From: Pezizomycotina sp. ARF18
Lineage: Eukaryota > Ascomycota
Assembly: GCA_002224055.1 (NCBI GenBank)
Contig: AZLU01000116.1
Coordinates: 62,001-126,000, forward strand
Direction of reading: 5' to 3'
Length of the DNA stretch: 64,000 bases
A program made the position numbers and the translations under genes. Under the pieces are notes generated by a model. That model saw only the letters and a list, made by a program, of their open reading frames with translations, was not told the origin of the DNA and did no database searches. Shown piece by piece: positions 23,831 to 34,885 of the stretch; within the stretch, counting starts at the first letter, position 1, and each line of letters begins with the position of its first letter.

Positions 23831-25801
23831 ATGCCAAAGCACGCTGCAAGGATGAGACGGCAACGGAGCCTTGTTGCTGATCCTCAGGAGAAGAACGATA
23901 AAGGCATTGGACATCCTAGGATGCCGTCGAACCTCAATCACTTGAGACCAGACCCTGAAGACCCGGAGATTCTTCCGTCTGGTACGGAACCAGAACGGCC
24001 GCGGGTACGGATCGGGTGCGATATGCGACTGTTCAGGATCGAATTCTACGAGTCACCACCGCAGTGGTACCCTGAATCGCACAGTAAATCAGGGCCTACC
24101 ACTGGCTTTGACCGGACTCATTTGATCATTACTATGAAGAAAGGAGACGATGCCGCCTCGGACGCCATTCCCACAAACCAAAACCACGGCAATGATGATT
24201 CTGCCGTCGAGGAATTCGTGTCTGAGGTGATGCTCCATCTCTACGCCACCGCAGATTCCGAAACGGAGGCGAAGGATTCACCTCTACCACCGGCAGCCGG
24301 GTCATCTTCTACTGATGGGCTCTTTCCTCAGTGTCAATCACAAGATGGCTCTAAACGAAATGATAAAGAAACGAGAGATGAAATCTCTTCCCTTCTGGGG
24401 CGCTTAAGCATAGACAAGGTGGAAGATAACAGGTGGCACAATCTGCAGAAGTCTCTCCGATTCTATCTAGACGAATCCTTGCGAGATCAGTGTACAACAA
24501 CTAATACGTCAACTACTAGTAGGGCAAACATTCACTCATCTTTAGAAGCTCCACCACAACCCACAAAGCCTCTATCGATCCTGATATTGAAATTCGATCC
24601 CGTTAGCAAGTTAGCCGAGAGACTTGCGGAAGGTTGGCAGGCCGAAAATATCGCCGGGGTTCAAACCAGAAGATCACTGCGAATCCCTGAATGGCGGATC
24701 AAGAATTTGTAGACCGGAACTGCTCTACAGAAGCTCAGCGTTCTACCACCATGTATAGCCCATCTGGATTTGTGGATATTCGAGGAAGCATTAAACCAGC
24801 CGCCACCACCCGACTATTTGTCACCAAAATCTATGGAGCAGTCCAACAAGCTTATGTGTGACTTGCTATGGCTGGTATTGCCGCTATGGCTGTAGGCGAC
24901 TTTCCGGCGGCCCACAAGGTCTTGCACCTAGTAAAGGTTTCCCGTATCGAAGCAGAAGCCATTTATCCCTGCTATTGTCCATGCACTGCCATGAGCTCAT
25001 ACACAAGTTCGAGGGCAAGAAGTTAGCGGCTTGTCAGGTATATTTGGAGCTCCTAGAGTTATTAGATGATCTCCAGGCTGAAGAACCCAGGATTTCGACG
25101 ATGGAGGATGACGTTGTCGGCTTTATTGAGGGTACTGCTTGTATACGAAGCCCTAGCTCGGAAGCTACACCATGGGAGACCGTACTTATCGAGGATATCT
25201 GCAACAGCGTCAGCAAAATACTAGAATACGCCAAAGGAAGCGATTTTGTCATGAGGTGTCTTATCAATTTTGCAGTAGCTCTCCCCAAGTGGTTGATTCG
25301 TGATACCGGACTTGATCGTAGCAGGTCTATTTGGCGTGTTCTAGTTTCCTTATATAACCTGAATACCAAGAGAGTAAGTAACTCGGATGTTCCGAGTTCG
25401 GTGGAGTATTTGGTTCTTTTTCCTCTATTGGGGAAGCCTTGTTGGATTTAGGGCAACTCGACATTTGCAATGCACATTTCGCAACGAACTCTACGAGCAA
25501 AGAGCAAACAGTCCGAGCGAGGTTACACCCCTTATCAAGTTCATGATACCGTGGTTATTGACCTAGTGAACATCGGCGGCATATATCAAAGAAAAAAAAA
25601 ATACTACGCTCTAGCGCTAAAGTATTACGAGCGAAGTTTCATCATTCTGGAAGGGTTCCCGAAAATTGGAAACACTGCAACATTTGTTCGGCACCTGAGA
25701 ATGTATATTACTCAGGCTATGGATGAGAGAGGCCCTGTAATCTACCCGCAGCCGCAAGGCGATCATGCCGAGGGATTTTCTGGTAATGGGCAGCATTCAT
25801 G
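23831..25801 (+). CDS. Hypothetical fungal protein, disordered N-terminus and TPR-like helical C-terminus
   Basis: A 293-codon open frame from ATG 23831 gives a charged, Ser/Pro-rich N-terminal half with FRIEFYESPPQWYPES near residue 68. The protein continues in shifted frames: LPPCIAHLDLWIFEEALNQP, then GIAAMAVGDFPAAHKVLHLV (about 24.87 kb), HELIHKFEGKKLAACQVYLE (about 25.0 kb), SSIGEALLDLGQLDICNAHF (about 25.43 kb) and ALKYYERSFIILEGFPKIG (about 25.6 kb). The A-x(n)-G-D-F/Y-x-A-A-x-K-x-L and Y-A-L-A-L-K-Y-Y-E-R-S patterns are like tetratricopeptide repeats, so the second half is probably a helical-repeat scaffold. About four single-base slips interrupt the frame downstream of 24712. I see no catalytic domain. 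The gene is plausible but the family is not recognised. Confidence 0.6.
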
Positions 25802-26886
25802 AGTTCGGGCACATCCTGAGTACGAGCTACACTAGTAATCAAGGAAGAATATATTTCGCTTGATGACAAAACTAAAGTTGTAAACAAGATTATTATTATT
25901 AGTTCAATAATGATTCGTTCCCTTCATTTGTCTTTCAGGTATTTCGTTACCAATACTGTCATATAGCTATTAAAATTGACCACATTGATATGAACATTAG
26001 CTTTCAAGTTAGGAATTTGTTGTTTTGACGATGTTCTAATTTTTAGAGACATACTATCAACATCTATATAAAACAAAAATCGCAGAAGACATCGATCGTA
26101 ATAGCACTCATAATTACAGTTTGGCTTTGAAGATTTGGATGAATATGAATAATTAATCATAAGCCCGAATGCTTGTAATTAAGATGAGCGTGATAGTAAT
26201 CACCGGTACGGTGGATCCGGGAGTCGCGAAGATGCCGGTAGTAATGGTGGTTGATTCGGGTCAGTGTTTCAGTCCTCCACCAGGCGTTAGCAAAGAAACA
26301 TTACTAATTACGCCGATTTTTATTATCCCGTGAACAAATCTCTAGAGACATCTAGTGCAACGACCGAGCGGAGTTTCAGTATCCCTCAGTCGTTCATGGA
26401 ACAGGATGATATAAACTTATCTATGATGCTATATAGCGCGCGATTGATGATAAATCAGAGACATGGCTTTCAAAGGTTTTTGCAGCTGCCTAGGTTCGGC
26501 AAACTTAATCCGAGACTCCGTAGAACAAGATCCTCTTTTTTTTCTGCTTGGAAATGTCGCTTCCCCATGTAAACAAGATATTCCGACTCTTGCAAGAAGC
26601 TTTATAAGACAGCCGGCATAAGATCATAATTAGTAGTTATTGTATCTAGTATACTAGTAGCTCACATATATATTCCCGCTTTTACGGGCCGCTATCAATG
26701 CCCCTCATTGGCAGGACAATTGCACACCAGCTGGATCTTCATAATCACGGCTCAATTGCTTCAGTCTTAGCCCAGTCGAGACGCATTGTTCAAGTTCCAG
26801 TATTCAGATACAACAAGACAGGATTTTTAGCCACCAACGCCGCAGAGAGTAGCAATAGTATCTCTCAGAACAGACGTATATCCACA
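25802..26886. other. AT-rich intergenic region
   Basis: Short frames on both strands (for example 26330-26572) lack domain features. An in-frame extension upstream of the glutathione S-transferase ATG is open from 26698 and could give an alternative N-terminus. I prefer the internal ATG at 26887 because family similarity begins there. Confidence 0.5.
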
Positions 26887-27733
26887 ATGTCGCACCACCT
26901 GTACACCGATGAGACTCCTGCTGAGGTGAAGAACGCTAAGGTACCCACCTGTAGCTCCGTGTTCTTTGCTTGGATTTAAACATTGACTAATCATCGAGTG
27001 TTCTCTACGCTCTCCAGGGGCTTCACCTCATAACCCAATCCACGCCGAACGGACAGAAAGTCCAAATATACCTCGAGGAGCTCAAGGAGAAATATGGCAC
27101 CGAGTTCACCACCTCCCTAATTAGCATTTCCACCAACGAGCAGAAGAAGGACTGGTACCTCCGCCTCAACCCTAACGGCCGCATCCCCACCGTTATCGAC
27201 AACACCAAAAACCCTCCATTACCCGTTATGGAAACATCGGCAATCCTGTTGTACCTCCTCAAGGAAGTCGACAAGGATGACGTCTTTGGCTTTAAAGACG
27301 AGCGCGAGCGGTCGGAGTGCTTGCAGTGGATGTTCTTCTGGCACGGATCCGGACAGCCAATTCAAGGCCAGAACGGATTCTTCAGCGTTTTCTCACAGGA
27401 GAAGGTTCCGCTGGCGATGAAACGGTTCCACGATGAGACCTTGAGGGTTTTCGGAGTTCTAGAGATTCGGTTGTCAGGGAAGTATGCTGCTGATGGGAAG
27501 CCGAGGGAGTATCTTGTCGGCAACGGTGCGGGGAAGTACTCAGTCGCGGATATTACGACGTGGACATGGTTAAGAACTGGAAGATGGGGAAGTTCACGGA
27601 GGAGGAGATGGCGGCGTTCCCGAACGTGCTCAAGTGGATTGACAGGATTGCTGAGAGGCCGGCAGTTAAGAGGGGTACTGGCGATGCGTATAGCTTGGAC
27701 GCGAATAAAGATAGGGTTCTTGGAAGCAAGTGA
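26887..27733 (+). CDS. Glutathione S-transferase, Ure2p/YfcG-like
   Basis: Predicted cytosolic transferase conjugating or reducing with glutathione. Exon 1 (26887-26940) encodes MSHHLYTDETPAEVKNAK. The intron 26941-27017 (77 bp) has a GTACCC donor and CTCCAG acceptor. Exon 2 holds the thioredoxin-like N-domain: TPNGQKVQIYLEELKEKYG, then LNPNGRIPTVID (the cis-Pro region binding glutathione) and METSAILLYLLKEVDKDD, followed by an all-helical C-domain with YLVGNGAGKYSVADI and FPNVLKWIDRIAERPAVKRG. The stop is TGA at 27731. Length of about 255 residues is normal. The frame slips by one base near 27570, between TTWTW and KNWKMGKF. The family W-V/V-K motif continues smoothly across it, so one base is probably missing from the sequence. 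A second, different GST lies at 32.2-33.2 kb. Confidence 0.88.
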
Positions 27734-28306
27734 GCCAATTCATCTTGCTGTACTGATGTTCCCTATTGTCAACATTGTATTGTCTCCCGTTTGTGAAAGT
27801 GATGAGCGCGTCCGGAATTGTTATTTGTAAACATGAGCATCGCTCTGATTGGCCGGTCGTGATTCTTGTCGTCGCGTCGCGTTCTTGCGTTTCCGCAAGC
27901 GAACAACAACCTGCCCAATGCATAGTGACGTTCTCCCGGTCATTCGAAGCAGCATATGACCATTAAAAATCCATACGTTTCGTATTCTTCTAATTATACA
28001 CCATGAATATAAATCAAGAATGGTAAACCTGCATGTAGGTAAAGCTCTATCTTGCTACACGTCGTGACTGCAGTTATTACGTATTCTTTATAAAAGCACT
28101 ACAACAAAGAGAATATAACGAGCCTATGATAGAACGAAAAACACGACATAACTCTAGAGGAAAAACTAGACTACTATGAAGACAAGAGAAAGAGGAAAAG
28201 AAAACCAGCTTTTTGCGCCTGGCAAACAGTACTGTACTACATGTTAATACTTAAGTTATTTCGGATTTATACCTGAATTACGTAATATAAGGAGCTTGTA
28301 ATATCC
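27734..28306. other. Convergent 3' flanks, no gene
   Basis: Lies between the 3' ends of the plus-strand GST and the minus-strand SR-rich gene. No coding signal apart from shadow frames. Confidence 0.55.
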
Positions 28307-28991
28307 TCACGACAAGTCCAGGAACTTATCACGACCTCCGGAGTCCGCTCCCTGTGCCTCCTCGGCGCCTCAGATGGCGGCGGTGACCTCATCCTCCGAT
28401 GTCTCCTCGGCACCGGCGACGGGGTTCTCGTCCTCGAATGCCTCCGACTGCTCGTCCTGCTAACACTGCTCAGTTCGCTCATCACGTCATCTCTGTCGTA
28501 ATACCGATCCGAGCTCCGTCCCGGCTGCTCCTCCGGTCATAACACGGATCCAGCTTATAGTCATATGCCCGCCCTAGATCGTACCTAGCCCTGCTGCTAT
28601 CCCTCCTTCTTTCTTTCGCTTCCTCGGCGTCTGCGAAGTACTTTAATTCCGTTCCCAGAACTCGATATTCGGCTCGGATGATACGCTCGACCGCCGGCGG
28701 CGTCCTAGGAAGCGTGCCATTACGGGTGATGAGGGGATGTGGGTACGTGATGAGAGGACTTCTTCGCCCCCGAAGCGGACGTGTTTGCGGGATGGTAGCT
28801 CGGGCGGTACGCTTGCTGAGCGGCGAGTTATTAGTTGCGGTCGGGAGGAGCGGTGGTAGGATGAGTCCCGCTCGGCGGATGAAGGATACTGATAAGAATG
28901 CCGATGGTGGGAAGATGAGCGGAGTGTGACCCGTGTGAGGAGGGCTTCGGTGGTGGTGGGAGGAACTTTGTGACCTGCTTCCGTGCGACAT
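28307..28991 (-). CDS. Ser/Arg-rich low-complexity protein
   Basis: Starts at the ATG at 28991 (MSHGSRSQSSSHHHRSPPHT). Reading leftwards through shifted frames it stays rich in Ser, Arg and His: DSSYHRSSRPQLITRRSASV, PSRKHVRFGGEEV, then AEEAKERRRDSSRARYDLGR and SVSRTSSRRHSRTRTPSPVP near 28.4 kb, ending about RDKFLDLS with TGA at 28307-28309. RS dipeptides and HRRMRSPPPSEAPRR resemble nuclear RS-domain proteins, but there is no RNA-recognition motif, so a splicing role is only a guess. At least three frame slips are needed. The competing frame that stays open longest at 28482-29051 is Pro/Leu-rich and is less protein-like over its first half. Confidence 0.5.
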
Positions 28992-30330
28992 TTCGGGAAA
29001 CGTGAAACCTCCGCGCAAGCTTGTGATTGTTGATATGATGTGAATGTACAACTATAGGAAGGCGTGAAACGACGGGATCATGGTTATCGTTTTCTATTTT
29101 GGATATGGGATGTTTATAGACTATTATAACACCCTTTTGTTTATTTTGAAATTGATAAGATATTTGGATATCAACGACGTCAACTTGAAGGCACCAATCG
29201 ATACGAGAAGCAGCCAGTAGTGTTATCTTATACTATTCGATTATCAAGCCAACCACCATCCAGCCTCAAATATCCTGCTTTGAATTTAAACAGCCCTCCA
29301 CGCCCTCTCGCAATCTCATTTGCTTATTAAAACAGGATTATTATAGGAAGTGGCTGGAGGAAGTCCCCGATTGTCATAGTCATAGGGTCCTTGCAGAAAG
29401 AAAAATGTAAGGCGGCGGCGATCCTTTTGCTAGTGCTGGCGTGCATTTTGCCTGCGGACGTTGTACTTCCGCGTAAAAGCAAGGATTTAGAAAGCTATGA
29501 CGTACTTCAAGGAAGCTCCGGTTAATGGTCCTAATTCTTCCACTCGTATCTTTTAGCTACAAAAGAGCGCTAATTATAGCATCATCGCCGTCGAACTTAC
29601 ACCACATGCATGGTCTTGTGAGACTTGGCTCGAGAGTAATCCAGATGGAATCATTCTAGAAGTCGCTTGGTAATTCGGATATCTGGAAGATTTGTGGATA
29701 TAACGGCCTCGCCGATTCTAATACTTCCTGGTCCCCTCCACGTGGTACAACATCCCCCGGGTCTTGGACTAAGAACAGTCAGAAATGATTAGAGAGTCGT
29801 ATGATCACACCGACAATAGCCGATAGGATATTGAATGCCCTGCGCCCTACTAGGCTCCAGAAGCCTGGTAAATGGGAATTTAGGGCTGGAAACCATGGGA
29901 TCAGGACGCGACACCGAACTTAGTGAAACGATCTGTCGTATTAAAAAATTGCTTATCGTATCGGCGACCGAAAGTAAGCCGCAGACGCGACTCTACGTCA
30001 CGGTCGTCGCGTTTAACTTCCAATTACCCCTCTTTTAGCTCTCAGTAGAACACTCATAAACATAATATCACGATTTTACCGTGTTTCGCTTTCCAAGGAC
30101 AAAACATGATCTTTTGGAGAAATTCATGAGGAAGAGGCAATGCATTGAAAGACCAAGCTGAGGCGGCAGTGATACACTCCAAATTCTTTATCCCAGCTTC
30201 TAGGGCTCTCTTATGCCATGGCGACACAGAATGGACCTGAAAATGAAGTTGTCGCCTCACCGGCAGCGAGACAAGGCTTAGAGAGCGCAAGGCGACCCAT
30301 CCAAAAGTCGTATCTACGGCTAGGGTCAAC
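28992..30330. other. Intergenic, no clear gene
   Basis: A plus-strand stretch at about 29337-29525 is open for some 60 codons with a hydrophobic segment (AAILLLVLACILPADVVLP) but has no proper start and no family. Otherwise short frames only. Confidence 0.45.
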
Positions 30331-31929
30331 ATGCTAGAACTGCCTACCGAAGTTATCATATCCACAGGCCCATGACCGTATCTTGCAAACTATTCTTTTG
30401 GATCCAGTGCCTCCCTCTCGACACTATTTAAATCGCACAGGAGCTCAAACTCGAAGGCGAAAAAAATCAAAGAAGACTTGAAAGAAAAACCAAAACGCGA
30501 AGGCGCCTATCTCCTTGCGTACATGCGAAATAGTTACAAGAAGCGCGAAGGCTTCAGCCCCCTCGAACGGTTTTCGACGGCTTGTAAGACCCTCCGAGAT
30601 ATCGCCCTGCCGCTTACGGTATCGCCACTTAAAATGGCGCGCCCGCTTGAGGATGCAGAGCAACAGCTGGATTACCTGGAAGGGTGCCAGGCGTTTCAGC
30701 ATGTTAAGGAGTTGGATGTTCATATGATATCCGTCTTGAGATGGGAGCAGATGCAGTCGCACTACGGATATAGCGACGAGGAGAAGAAGAGGCGGGAGCA
30801 GAGGCGGAAGCAGTTCCGTTTGATGATAAAACGATGGGACACAATTTTAAACCGCCGGATTACAAAGGGGAGGAACTACGGAGGCTGACGATTACCGACC
30901 GTGCCGCTGCATTTTGAAAAGGTTGATGAGGCTTGCAGCGCCGAATATAGTAAATCTCAAGCTTACAACGGGGATCCCGGATCTGACAGTCGACTTCTCG
31001 CACTGGGTGCACGACGTTTCGCGCTCGTACAATCTGACTTACTTACGCGGTTCCACGGACGTTTTACCACCCTTGGAACCGTCTTTCTTGCACACCATCG
31101 CAACGGCCGATGTGGAGCTCCCGTCGTTAAAGCACCTAACTTTCCGCTCCAGCAGGCTGGATTACGCGAAGTACTACCTCGCGAAAGCGAGTAGCGTTAT
31201 ATCGTCTCTAGCCAGCGTAACCCTTACCGCCCCGAGGGTCACAATGCACAGTACAGGCTGGCTGTTTGACTTCCAGGTACGGTGGTTCCACAGACACCCG
31301 GAGGAGATCGCGACGGAGGCAGCGGATCACTTCGCCGGTGAGAAAAGCGGGATCACATCGTTTAGGATCGACTGCGATTGGCCGATCAACGACTCCGGTC
31401 AGGGTGGGAAGAGTGGCCGATGGTAGCGCCGTTTCCTAGATTAACGGCGCTGACGGAGTTCGTATTGAACAGCCTTTTTGTGGACGCGCACAGTCTCGCG
31501 GTCTTAGCAGCGGCGTGTCCTGGCCTGGGCAGGGTACATATACACCACGTCAGAGCGGTGCGCGGGCGCGCCGAGATTGTTAACCGGCCCGGCGCGCTGT
31601 GATGGGAGGTATTCGACGCGCTGAAGGATTATTGTGGAGATCTGGTCGACTTGAATTTGAAGAGGCTAGGGTATGAAGAGGCAAAGGGGGAGCACGGTGC
31701 TGCTTCTATGTATTACCCGATACAGCCGAGGGAGGATAGGGAGATCACTAGGACTAGTAGAGTCAAGGTCTATACTGTACTAGAGACCAAGCAGATGGCG
31801 GATCACATTGCGTGCTGGGACCTGCCGAATGGGGTCATTGAGATGAGCAGGGAAAGGAATGATGGGCGAGATGATGAGGTTTGCAGAAGGATGCCTCAGG
31901 ATCTTGTAGATCCCGATGACGATCAATAG
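30331..31929 (+). CDS. F-box/leucine-rich-repeat-like protein
   Basis: Likely a substrate-recognition subunit of an SCF-type ubiquitin ligase. The start is ATG 30331 with MLELPTEVII, the first turn of an F-box. Then, in a shifted frame, comes FSTACKTLRDIALPLTV, the usual 'C-k-l-r-d-i-a-l-p-l' region that follows fungal F-boxes, and LEGCQAFQHVKELDVHM. Irregular leucine-rich repeats follow: LMRLAAPNIVNLKLTTGI, VELPSLKHLTFRSSRLDYA, ALTEFVLNSLFVDAHSLAVL and CGDLVDLNLKRLGYEEA. The end is TAG at 31927. The last two segments are in the same frame but separated by an in-frame TGA at about 31600. Elsewhere frame slips occur near 30360, 30860 and 31420. The F-box itself is incomplete in this reading, so that part of the call is tentative. 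Confidence 0.6.
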
Positions 31930-32174
31930 AAGAGTTGTTCGTCTCTATGTGCATCATGATTATTGAGATTATGTCTATCAGGAGCCTTCACGGTGTATTT
32001 TTACTTCAATTGTGAGGTTATGTGTGCAAATGCAAACTTATATTCCAACAAGAAAAGACTTCAAAACCAGCCATTACTGCCTACAGTATGACTATGCAGT
32101 GCAAAAATCGATCTACAAACAAACTAACAACATCTTCAATCTTCCGCTTTAATGCGCTCACACCGCGGGAACAC

Positions 32175-33213
32175 TCAATGCTGGCTGAGAGAGTTCTTCC
32201 AGTCGAGGATCTTCTTAATTTCAGGTCGGGAGATGATGCTCTCGTGCCACGCGGTGAACAGCGGGTATTTCTCCCTCCAGTCCGCACTTCCCGTCAAGTA
32301 GTCCAGCCCGAGATCCAAGTGACAAACGAAATATCGGCGTAGGTGAGCTTGTCGCCGACGAGGTATTTCTGGCCCGTCGCTTTCTACCAAGAGGCACTCC
32401 CTGTCTTAGCACTGCTTCCCCAATTTTTTCTTTCCTCTACGCTTCTGTCGATGACTGTGAAAACCGAGCAAGGTGAAACGCAAAGATCACTTACCAAATG
32501 GTCATTTATAACGCCCAAAACCCTGGTCGTCTGCTCCTCATATCTCGTGATAGCACTATGGACCTTCTCCGGATGGAACGCCTTGAACCACGCCGACTGT
32601 CCGAAGTAAGGGCCCTGGCCGGACACCTGGAAGTACAACCACTGCTTCGTTTGCCAGTCCTCTTGGAGCCTGCGGGGTACGAGATCTTGTTGTCTTTATC
32701 GTAGGGGCGATGAGGTACTCGATGATCGCGCCGGACTCCCAGAGGACGAAGTCACCGTTCTTGTGGTCGATGATGGTGGGGACGCGGCCGTTCGGGTTGA
32801 GCTTGAGGTACTCAGGCCTTTGTTTTCCTCTGTATTTTCCAGTAAAGTGGGTTTGTTAAAAAATTAAAACGCAAAAAATAGAGATTTCCTTGGTTGAGAA
32901 AATGGGAGCTTACGTGTCTTGATTTCGAGGAATTTCACGTCATAGTCAAGGCCGAGCTGTTCGAAGATAAGTTTAACTATGAGGATAGGTGAGTCAGTAA
33001 TGAGTCTCCAAAGGGAAAACTAATGGCGCTCGAAATTGCGCGCGTCGAACGTAGCGGCGGATCATGAAATACCTTTCCACTAAACATAAGGAGACAATTG
33101 TTAGCTAGTTGAAGATGATACAATCTCGCTTGATTGAGCGCAAAGTGGAGCGATACTTACGGGATTAGGTCCGGAAGCGTGACCGTAGATGGTGAACTGC
33201 TTGCGGTGAGACA
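32175..33213 (-). CDS. Glutathione S-transferase, fungal Ure2p-like, five exons with a 7-nt microexon
   Basis: Exon 1 (33213-33160) gives MSHRKQFTIYGHASGPNP. After a GTAAGT intron, exon 2 is only 7 nt (33079-33073, TGGAAAG). Exon 3 (32976-32914) continues as VKLIFEQLGLDYDVKFLEIK, so the join reads GPNPWKVKL, the conserved glutathione-site loop. Exon 4 (about 32817-32494) carries PEYLKLNPNGRVPTIIDHK, LWESGAIIEYLI and QVSGQGPYFGQSAWFKAFHP. Exon 5 (32383-32175), after an intron with GTAAGT and TAG ends, carries KATGQKYLVGDKLTYADISF and DYLTGSADWREKYPLFTAWH, ending LDWKNSLSQH. Frame slips occur near 32817, 32726, 32660 and 32306, each consistent with one missing base. Family assignment is firm. 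It is a different subtype from the GST at 26.9 kb. Confidence 0.87.
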
Positions 33214-33371
33214 TGTTGATTTGAGTATTGGAGGTATGAAAGAAGGGAACTGGAGAAGGACGCGTCTTTGATTGCTTGGTCGTATGTCAAGGTTTCCTCT
33301 TTGATTGTAGTGTTGCGGTTGTTTGATGAAGGGCACGAGCAAGAAAACAACTGAGAGGAAGGAGGAGAGGG

Positions 33372-33382
33372 CTCTATATATG
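33372..33382 (-). promoter_or_regulatory. TATA-like element upstream of the minus-strand GST
   Basis: CATATATAG on the minus strand lies about 165 bases before the ATG at 33213, a usual distance for the fungal genes in this window that have a TATA box. Confidence 0.4.
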
Positions 33383-34229
33383 TCTTCACCTAGCTCTGCA
33401 AACTCGTCATGATCATGCAATGCATGGGAAAACTTAGTTCTAAAGTCGCCTATACGGTCACGTTCGCTCAACGCCGAATGAGAGATCCCTACTCCAGTTC
33501 GATCACGGAACTAAGTTTCGAATAAGAAAAGCTCCACACAGAGCCTGAGGATAGACTCTCCCATGCCTAGTTACATACGTTACCCCCAAGCTAATCCCAA
33601 TCCTGGTCGGTTGATCAATTGAGGCTTTTCGCCGGCCTGTTATCCAGCGAGACATTCCCTACTATCTAGCACTTGGATTTGTAAGAACATCTGCTTGACC
33701 AGAACATATTCCGCTTTTCCTTGTCTCCATCTATGTGATATCGATTTCTGGTTCAAGTTTGGTCCGAGTTAGCGATATTGCATTAGCTTCTTTCACGTAA
33801 CGAAAGTTTAAGGAGACTCGGCAAACGGGAATTTCGATTGACTTCAAGTTCAGTATGGTTTCAAACTGGCAGAGAAGTTTTAGGCGGGAACCTGGAAGTG
33901 CGCCAGGAGATTCGGTCACGTTTCGAGCAAACCGCTCGCTTAAGATCACGTTACCCTTCGGCCGTGAATTGTCAGCAGTTCAACGAAACCCCCGCAATTC
34001 CGCGAACAGAACCACAGATTGTGCAAGAACTCCGAAAAAGCTTGGTAAAGCAGTGATATGTGCTTTCGTTTCCTTTCTTCTTTTTCTCCTGAGGACGCGC
34101 ATGAGGAGGCTCTCCTGCTGGTGGTCTAGGTCCTAGAGGATCGATTTGCTTGGATAATTAGGTCTTAGTGTTCCGGGGCTCGGCGGAAGAATTGATCAAC
34201 CGTCTGCCGCGATGCTTTGAATATCAAAA
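33383..34229. other. Intergenic, no supportable gene
   Basis: Several overlapping frames of 70-100 codons at 33730-34140 on both strands have no domain, no signal peptide and no consistent composition. Confidence 0.5.
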
Positions 34230-34885
34230 TCAGACACTTGCAATTATTAAGCCCGAGATAATTCCGCTTTTTTGGACTTCGTTTCCTTGACATGAAAGGA
34301 TTAATGATATTGTTCTTTCATCGCTAGTCAATTGTGATACTAGTATCCATCCGATATAATCATTGGCCAGGTCGGCGGGAGGTTCGTGGTGATACGGACC
34401 GCGTGCTTGCATTCTTTGCGGTTCAGGGAGGGAGGGCGGAGGAGGAGCGCCTACGGCGGATAGAGGTGGTGGAACGGTGAGAGTGGTCGAAGGTTGAAGG
34501 GTGGTATTGGTAGGATTGGTGGGTGCCAGGGCAGGCACGGGGCAGAAGCAAGATCATTTATCGAATTTCGATTTATAGATCGTAAAAGGGGGTTTATTAA
34601 AAACCTATACAAACAAAACACTAGGCCTTTCCTTAATACGTTCCATTTTAAAAACTGCGGACTTGCGCGCTCATCACTCGCATCGCGAAGATACACACTA
34701 TCCCCGTTAGGTAAATACAGCGCCTCGTCGAGAGGTTGAACCCTATTAGCCCACTCCGGCGTTGCTTCGAGGACGAGCGGCGAGTCGGGAGAGAGGAGGC
34801 AGGAAAAAGGCGGGGATCGGACTCTGTTTTGCTTCAGCCGCTGGCGGCGTTCGACTGCCGCTGCGGGGTTGGAGAGGAGTTCCAA
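34230..34885 (-). CDS. Hypothetical protein, fragmented
   Basis: The minus strand is open at 34885-34451 (YLPNGDSVYLRDASDERASP and FLKWNVLRKGLVF), then becomes Pro-rich. A second frame, 34538-34230, continues with PPPLSAVGAPPPPSLPEPQR and YHHEPPADLANDYIGWILVS. The first frame has no ATG at its upstream edge (it opens with TTG), so the real start is unknown. A Pro-rich linker between two ordered ends would fit one protein interrupted by a slip near 34.5 kb. I do not recognise the family. Confidence 0.33.
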
